Of a stretch of 64,000 nt of DNA, positions 59,921 to 64,000 are shown piece after piece. A program made the position numbers and the translations under genes. The number at the start of each line of letters is the position of its first letter. The stretch's first letter is position 1. Source of the DNA: Streptomyces tagetis (GTDB taxonomy: Bacteria > Actinomycetota > Actinomycetes > Streptomycetales > Streptomycetaceae); contig NZ_JAGPNL010000003.1 of the NCBI RefSeq assembly GCF_018069565.1, positions 717,244 to 781,243 on the forward strand, written 5' to 3'. The notes under the pieces were generated by a model that saw only the letters and a program-made list of their open reading frames with translations, made no database searches and was not told the origin of the DNA.

Positions 59921-61561
59921 GTGAACTTCACGCGCTGGAGCGCCCGCATCCCCGGAACACAGCGCCGCGCCGCGGCACGCGCCGACACGGCCGTCGCCAC
60001 GGACCGGCGGACCGACGGCTCCGTGCCCGCCGCCCGCGCCGAGCAGCTCACCGACGCGGCGCCACCCGTCCCCGCCGTCGACGACCTGCCCGTCAGGGAC
60101 GTCCTCGACCGCGTCCCCGCCCTCGTCGCCCTCGTCCACGGCCCCGACCACCGCATCGCCTACCTCAACGACGCCTACATCGCGGCCTTCGGCCCCCGCC
60201 GCACCGGCGCGCGCGCCCGCGACGTCCTGCCCGAGCTGGACGAACTCGGCCTCTTCCCGCTCCTCGACCAGGTCCAGCGCAGCGGCCGGCCCCGCACCCT
60301 CAAATCCCGCAAGGCCACCGACGGCCGCTCCTACACCTTCACCTGCGCCCCGGTCACCGAGGCCGGCAGCGACGGCGTCCTCGTCTTCGCCACCGACGTC
60401 ACCGACCACGCCGAGGCCGCCGGACGCCTGCGCGCGAGCGAGGCCCGCCAGCGCGAGACCGCCGTCACCCTCCAGCGCTCCCTGCTCCCGCAGGAACTGG
60501 AGGAGCCCGACGACCTCCGGGTCGCCGCCACCTACCACCCCGGCGGCACCGAGGCCGCCGTCGGCGGCGACTGGTACGACGTGATCACCCTCGGCGGCGG
60601 ACGCACCGCCCTCGTCATCGGCGACGTCATGGGGCGCGGGGTGCGCGCCGCCGCCGTCATGGGCCAGCTCCGCACCGCGGTCCGCGCCTACGCCCGCCTG
60701 GACCTGCCCCCGCACGAGGTGCTCCAGCTCCTCGACGGCCTCGCCACCGAGATCGACGCCAGCCAGATCGCCACCTGCGTCTACGCCATCCACGACCCGA
60801 CCGAGGGCGAGCTGGTCTATGCCTCCGCCGGCCACCTGCCGATCCTCGTCCGCGACGAGCACGGCACCGTGCGCCGCGCCGACGAACCCACCGGCCCGCC
60901 CCTCGGCACCGGCGGCTGGGTCCACACCTCCGGCTCGGTGCCGCTGGGCCCCGGCTCGACCGCCGTCCTCTACACCGACGGCCTCGTGGAGCGCCGCAAC
61001 GAGGACCTGGACGAGGGCATCGCCGCCCTGGAGAACGCCCTGTCCGGCGCGACCGGCAGCCCCCAAGTGGTCTGCGACCGGCTGGTGCGCTCCGCGGGCG
61101 TCACCCCGGACCACGACGACGACGTGGCCGTCCTCGTCCTCCAGCACCCCGCCCGCCGCGGCCCCGAATCGGAACTCTTCCGCAACGCCACCCTGGAACT
61201 GCTCGGCGGCGTGGAGGCGGCACCCCGCGCGCGTGCCTTCGCCTCCGGGGTCCTCGCGAGCTGGCGCTTCCCCGCCGACCTGCACGACCAGGGCGTCCTG
61301 GCCGCCAGCGAACTCGTCGCCAACGCCCTGCGGCACGGCACCCCGCCCATGCGGCTGCGGCTGCGCCGCACCGACCGGCGCCTGATCATCGAGGTCGCCG
61401 ACGGCGACGACCACCTGCCCCTGCGCCGGCGCGCGGAGCCGGTGGACGAGTCCGGCCGGGGCATCGCCATCGTGGCGACGATCGCCACCCACTGGGGCGC
61501 CCGGCGCACGCCCGGCGGCGGCAAGGTCGTCTGGTGCGAGTTCGAACTGCCCCGCCCGTGA
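59921..61561 (+). CDS. PAS-PP2C-HATPase regulator
   Basis: A 546-residue protein joining three domains: a PAS sensor (about 55-165: RVPALVALVHGPDHRIAYLNDAYIAAFG ... GVLVFATDVTD), a SpoIIE-type PP2C phosphatase (about 185-400: RSLLPQELEEPDDLRVAATYHPGG, AVGGDWYDVI, VIGDVMGRGVRAAAVM, VLYTDGLVERR, DDDVAVLVLQ) and an RsbW-like HATPase (about 425-546: AASELVANALRHG, DESGRGIAIVATIATHWG). One protein thus carries both the phosphatase and kinase activities of a partner-switching module. GTG 59921 follows AAGGA by 4 nt. Confidence 0.93.
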   Translation: MNFTRWSARIPGTQRRAAARADTAVATDRRTDGSVPAARAEQLTDAAPPVPAVDDLPVRDVLDRVPALVALVHGPDHRIAYLNDAYIAAFGPRRTGARARDVLPELDELGLFPLLDQVQRSGRPRTLKSRKATDGRSYTFTCAPVTEAGSDGVLVFATDVTDHAEAAGRLRASEARQRETAVTLQRSLLPQELEEPDDLRVAATYHPGGTEAAVGGDWYDVITLGGGRTALVIGDVMGRGVRAAAVMGQLRTAVRAYARLDLPPHEVLQLLDGLATEIDASQIATCVYAIHDPTEGELVYASAGHLPILVRDEHGTVRRADEPTGPPLGTGGWVHTSGSVPLGPGSTAVLYTDGLVERRNEDLDEGIAALENALSGATGSPQVVCDRLVRSAGVTPDHDDDVAVLVLQHPARRGPESELFRNATLELLGGVEAAPRARAFASGVLASWRFPADLHDQGVLAASELVANALRHGTPPMRLRLRRTDRRLIIEVADGDDHLPLRRRAEPVDESGRGIAIVATIATHWGARRTPGGGKVVWCEFELPRP

Positions 61562-61594
61562 CCGGCGCCGCCCGCCGGGACCCGCGGCTCCGGC

Positions 61595-62884
61595 TCACGC
61601 CTCGGCGGTCGCCACCTGCCCGGCCGGTGCCCCGCCCTGCGTGACCACCCGGCTCCGCACCAGCGAGGGCTGGTTCTGCACCTCCGTGAGCCGGTGCCCC
61701 AACCGCACCGCCAGCACCGTGATCCCCAGCGAGAACAGCAGGAAGGTCACGATGTACGGCGCGTGCAGCGAGGCCCCCATCGGCCCGCCCACCGCCGGCC
61801 CGATCGCCAGCGCGAGCTGCTTCACCAGGGCGAAGGCGGAGTTGTACTGGCCGGCCAGCCCGGCCGGCGCCAGGTCCGCCACCAGCGGGGCCACCGTCGG
61901 CGACAGCATCGCCTCACCCAGCCCGAACAGGGCGTACGTCGAGATGAAGGCGGCCGTCGCCATCGTCTGGCTGCCGTCGCCCAGCCCCGCGTACCCGGCC
62001 ACGGCCCACGCCACGGCCCAGATCAGCCCCACCGCGGCGATCACCCGCGAGCGCTTGCGCCGCTCGACGAACTTCAGCACCGCGAACTGCGCCACCACGA
62101 TCACCAGCGTGTTCGCGGCGAGCGCCGTGCCGAGCGCGGAGGTCGAGATGCCCGCCGCCTCGACGCCGTACGCGGCCAGCCCGGACTCGAACTGCCCGTA
62201 GCAGGCGAAGAAGAGGACGAAGCCCAGCACGCAGAGCTGCACCATCGCGCGGTTGCCCAGGAGCTGCTTCCACCCGCTGCCCGCCGGCTCGCCCGGCACC
62301 CCCGCCACGCGCGGCGCCCGCGGCATCCGCACCGTCGCCATCACCGCGACCAGCACGAGGAACATCGCCGCCTCGATGGCGAAGAGCAGGGTGAACGAGG
62401 CCGGCCGCGACGCGTCGACGAGATGGCCGCCGATGAGCCCGCCGACCCCCAGGCCCAGGTTCTGCAGGAAGAACTGGAGCGCGAAGGCCCGCGACCGGGT
62501 CTCCGCCGAGGAGCAGTCCACGATCATCGTCGCCAGCGCCGGCTGCATCACGGCCTGGCCCGCCCCCAGCAGGGCGGCGGAGAGCAGGACGGTGGAGGCG
62601 TACGTGGACAGACCCAGGCTGAGCGCGCCGAGGGAGGCGGTGACCAGGGCCGTCATCAGCACCGGCAGCGGGCCCCGCCGGACGATGGCCCGCCCGGCGA
62701 ACGGCAGCACGATCAGCGCGGCCACGGCGAAGACGGCGAGGACGAGCCCCGCCGTCATGGAACCCAGACCCCGTACCTGCGCCACATAGACGTACAGGTA
62801 GGGAATGGTGAAGCCGAGTCCGAACGCGCTGAGTGCGTTGCCCACGTGAATCCGGCGCATCGCCGCGCCCATCGCCCTGGTCAC
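61595..62884 (-). CDS. MFS drug-efflux transporter
   Basis: A 429-residue protein with about twelve hydrophobic helices in two six-helix halves; RAMGAAMRRIHVGNALSAFGLGFTIPYLYVYVAQVRGL opens the first half and FAGRAIVRRGPLPVLM gives the loop 2-3 Arg pattern (GRxxxRRGxxP). Substrate unknown, drug-like molecules are likely. GTG 62884 is chosen because GAGAGG lies 6 nt upstream; GTG 62890 would sit directly on that site. It is divergent from a MarR regulator, a classical repressor-pump pair. Confidence 0.92.
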   Translation of the reverse strand: MTRAMGAAMRRIHVGNALSAFGLGFTIPYLYVYVAQVRGLGSMTAGLVLAVFAVAALIVLPFAGRAIVRRGPLPVLMTALVTASLGALSLGLSTYASTVLLSAALLGAGQAVMQPALATMIVDCSSAETRSRAFALQFFLQNLGLGVGGLIGGHLVDASRPASFTLLFAIEAAMFLVLVAVMATVRMPRAPRVAGVPGEPAGSGWKQLLGNRAMVQLCVLGFVLFFACYGQFESGLAAYGVEAAGISTSALGTALAANTLVIVVAQFAVLKFVERRKRSRVIAAVGLIWAVAWAVAGYAGLGDGSQTMATAAFISTYALFGLGEAMLSPTVAPLVADLAPAGLAGQYNSAFALVKQLALAIGPAVGGPMGASLHAPYIVTFLLFSLGITVLAVRLGHRLTEVQNQPSLVRSRVVTQGGAPAGQVATAEA

Positions 62885-62910
62885 GTTCACCCTCTCTCGT
62901 ATCTCCGCTC

Positions 62911-62940
62911 CAGCCTTAGGGCTGAAGACTTAGAAGCTAA
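62911..62940. promoter_or_regulatory. Candidate MarR operator in the MFS/MarR intergenic region
   Basis: CAGCC-TTAG-GGCTG (62911-62924) and TTAG-AAG-CTAA (62930-62940) are inverted repeats in a stretch much lower in GC than the genes, and AACGCTAAAGG continues the pattern. The region lies between the two start codons. Confidence 0.5.
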
Positions 62941-63007
62941 AGTTCAACGCTAAAGGCTACACAGCGAAGGACTTCAACGCAAAGGAGACCCGTGCCATAC
63001 TGCGCCC

Positions 63008-63565
63008 ATGGGCGAGACCTCCGGCGCCGGCGAGCCGACACTCGAAGAGCAGATCGCCGCCTACCAGCGTGAGTTCCAGGACCTCGACCCCCAGGTCGAG
63101 CAGATCGTCTCCGCGCTCTCCCGGCTCAACCGCCGGATGAACGTGGCGTACGGCAGGCAGACCGCCGAGCTCGGCATCACCAACGCCGACTGGGAGGTCC
63201 TCAAGGCCCTCGTCCTGTCCGGCGCCCCCTACCGGATGGGCCCGAGCGACCTCGCCAAGCGCCTCGGCCTCACCCCGGCCGCGATGACCCACCGCATCGA
63301 CCGCCTGGTGGCGGAGGGCCTGGTCACCCGGGAGCGCGACGAGTCCAACCGGGTCCGCGTCATCATCGAGCTGACCGGTGACGGACGCGAGAAGTGGATG
63401 GAGGCCATGCGCCTGGCCACCGTCTTCGAGGCGGACCTGCTCCAGGACCTCTCCCCGCAGGAGCGCACCGCGCTCGGCGAGGTCCTCACCCGCCTGCTCA
63501 TCAGGGTCGAGGACGCCCAGCCCGACGCCGGCGGCCGGCTCAGCGACCTCGACGACACCGTATGA
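63008..63565 (+). CDS. MarR-family transcriptional regulator
   Basis: A 185-residue winged-helix regulator with a typical MarR core: RRMNVAYGRQTAELGITNADWEVLKALVLSG, PSDLAKRLGLTPAAMTHRIDRLVAEGLVTRERDESNRVRVIIELT (recognition helix and wing) and a C-terminal dimerisation helix. MarR repressors usually release DNA on binding a small aromatic compound. It is divergent from the MFS pump and should repress both. ATG 63008 is 117 nt from the MFS start. Confidence 0.92.
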   Translation: MGETSGAGEPTLEEQIAAYQREFQDLDPQVEQIVSALSRLNRRMNVAYGRQTAELGITNADWEVLKALVLSGAPYRMGPSDLAKRLGLTPAAMTHRIDRLVAEGLVTRERDESNRVRVIIELTGDGREKWMEAMRLATVFEADLLQDLSPQERTALGEVLTRLLIRVEDAQPDAGGRLSDLDDTV

Positions 63566-63575
63566 CCCGGGGTAC

Positions 63576-63604
63576 TTGACACACCCCCGCGCGATCCGTA
63601 AAGT
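63576..63604 (+). promoter_or_regulatory. rrn promoter 1
   Basis: TTGACA (63576-63581), 17 nt, TAAAGT (63599-63604): a near-perfect vegetative promoter directed out of the window's right end. Confidence 0.8.
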
Positions 63605-63761
63605 TCTCCGGGTTGCCACCGAGCCGTCACGGTTCTCCGGCAGCACCTCCCGCCGCAGCAGCGGCACCCCACACCAGTACGACCTTCCCGCGGGAAAGAC
63701 TTCGGCATGCCGAATTCCTTTCCGTGGGTACCGTGCGGCCCGATCGGGACTGAAGGACCGA

Positions 63762-63791
63762 TTGGGAATCGCCGGGAAAGTCGGCTAAGGT
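63762..63791 (+). promoter_or_regulatory. rrn promoter 2
   Basis: TTGGGA (63762-63767), 18 nt, TAAGGT (63786-63791). Confidence 0.65.
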
Positions 63792-63860
63792 CTGGGACAC
63801 CAGAACGGCCCAACAGCCGCGATGGCAACCCCTCCTGACGGGGGATCAGCACCGAAAGGG

Positions 63861-63956
63861 TCTGATAGAGTCGGGTCCGCCGGAAAGGGAAACGCGAAAG
63901 CGGGAACCTGGAAAGCACCGAGGAAATCGGGTCGGGAAGATCTGATAGAGTCGGAA
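63861..63956 (+). promoter_or_regulatory. rrn promoters 3 and 4 (two TCTGATAGAGTCGG boxes)
   Basis: TCTGATAGAGTCGG occurs at 63861-63874 and again at 63941-63954, exactly 80 bp apart; each includes a TAGAGT -10 (63866-63871 and 63946-63951) and neither has a good -35. This multiple-promoter arrangement is typical of Streptomyces rRNA operons. Confidence 0.75.
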
Positions 63957-64000
63957 ACGCAAGACCGAAGGGAAAGCGCCCGGAGGAAAGCCGGAGACAG
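63955..64000 (+). other. Start of a 16S rRNA leader (cut by the window)
   Basis: The last bases (GACCGAAGGGAAAGCGCCC, GGAGGAAAGCC) match the known leader upstream of Streptomyces 16S rRNA. The rRNA gene itself lies beyond the right edge. Confidence 0.75.

Overview
The window is a piece of the core chromosome of a Streptomyces species. Codon use is very GC-rich, GTG starts are frequent, and the gene order matches, from memory, the Streptomyces coelicolor A3(2) stretch from about SCO4067 (dnaX) to SCO4122 (MarR regulator): purD, purC, purS-purQ-purL, purF, purM, valine dehydrogenase, bldC, hrpA, then the atrA-NADH dehydrogenase-PP2C-MFS-MarR block, ending in the promoter region of an rRNA operon. 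It lies in the arm near oriC: a perfect parS (ParB) site sits between two tRNA genes.

Layout. 0-10.3 kb: a small membrane protein, tRNA-Ser, the SRP 4.5S RNA, dnaX (clamp-loader tau subunit), purD, a degenerate M48-type membrane protein, an N,N-dimethylformamidase-like protein and purC. 10.4-15.3 kb: two identical tRNA-Gly(GCC) genes flank a four-gene, ATGA-coupled operon (ABC ATPase, ABC permease, histidine kinase, response regulator) with a likely operator in front; then tRNA-Gly(UCC) and lsr2. 15.6-23.7 kb: purS-purQ-purL operon, a sterol-carrier-like protein, a META lipoprotein, purF, purM and a DUF3073 gene. 24-32.5 kb: vdh, a hypothetical gene, bldC, a DUF6274 gene, hrpA and tRNAs Asp, Phe, Asp, Glu with parS. 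32.6-38.2 kb: metallophosphoesterase, mini-zincin, lipoprotein, a cold-shock-type DEAD-box helicase with an RGG/RDDR tail, and tRNA-Lys.

38.2-43.9 kb is the one clearly accessory region, bounded by tRNA-Lys on one side and a 42-bp perfect palindrome on the other. It holds a zinc-ribbon protein, a DUF6879-type protein and its XRE/DUF5753 partner regulator, and a compact three-gene operon: a small helical WXG100-like protein, a two-domain protein ending in a DUF1023 alpha/beta-hydrolase, and a lipoprotein. GC content falls from about 71% at the start of the hydrolase gene to about 53% in the lipoprotein. That layout resembles a secreted lipase-type effector with a lipoprotein immunity partner, and it is my main candidate for an undescribed system.

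43.9-64 kb: a reductase-deaminase fusion (RibD domains in reverse order), initiator tRNA-fMet followed by ten perfect 12-bp repeats, a SpoIIE-type phosphatase, a cyclic-di-AMP (ydaO) riboswitch controlling an M23 peptidoglycan hydrolase, aldo/keto reductase, trmB, an NsdA-like TPR regulator, an asparagine-synthetase-like protein with an altered PPase loop, an ECF sigma factor fused to zinc finger, membrane segment and NPCBM domain, the TetR regulator AtrA, an NADH dehydrogenase, a PAS-PP2C-ATPase regulator, a divergent MFS/MarR pair, and four rrn promoters.

How it fits together: the purine genes are spread over five transcription units but nearly complete the PRPP-to-AICAR route (purF, D, S/Q/L, M, C). 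Several single genes (purD, purF, the sterol-carrier gene, the mini-zincin) have a -10-like box 6-7 nt before the start codon and no ribosome binding site, which suggests leaderless mRNAs. All coordinates are read from the sequence; homology statements rest on recognised motifs and remembered families, not on searches.
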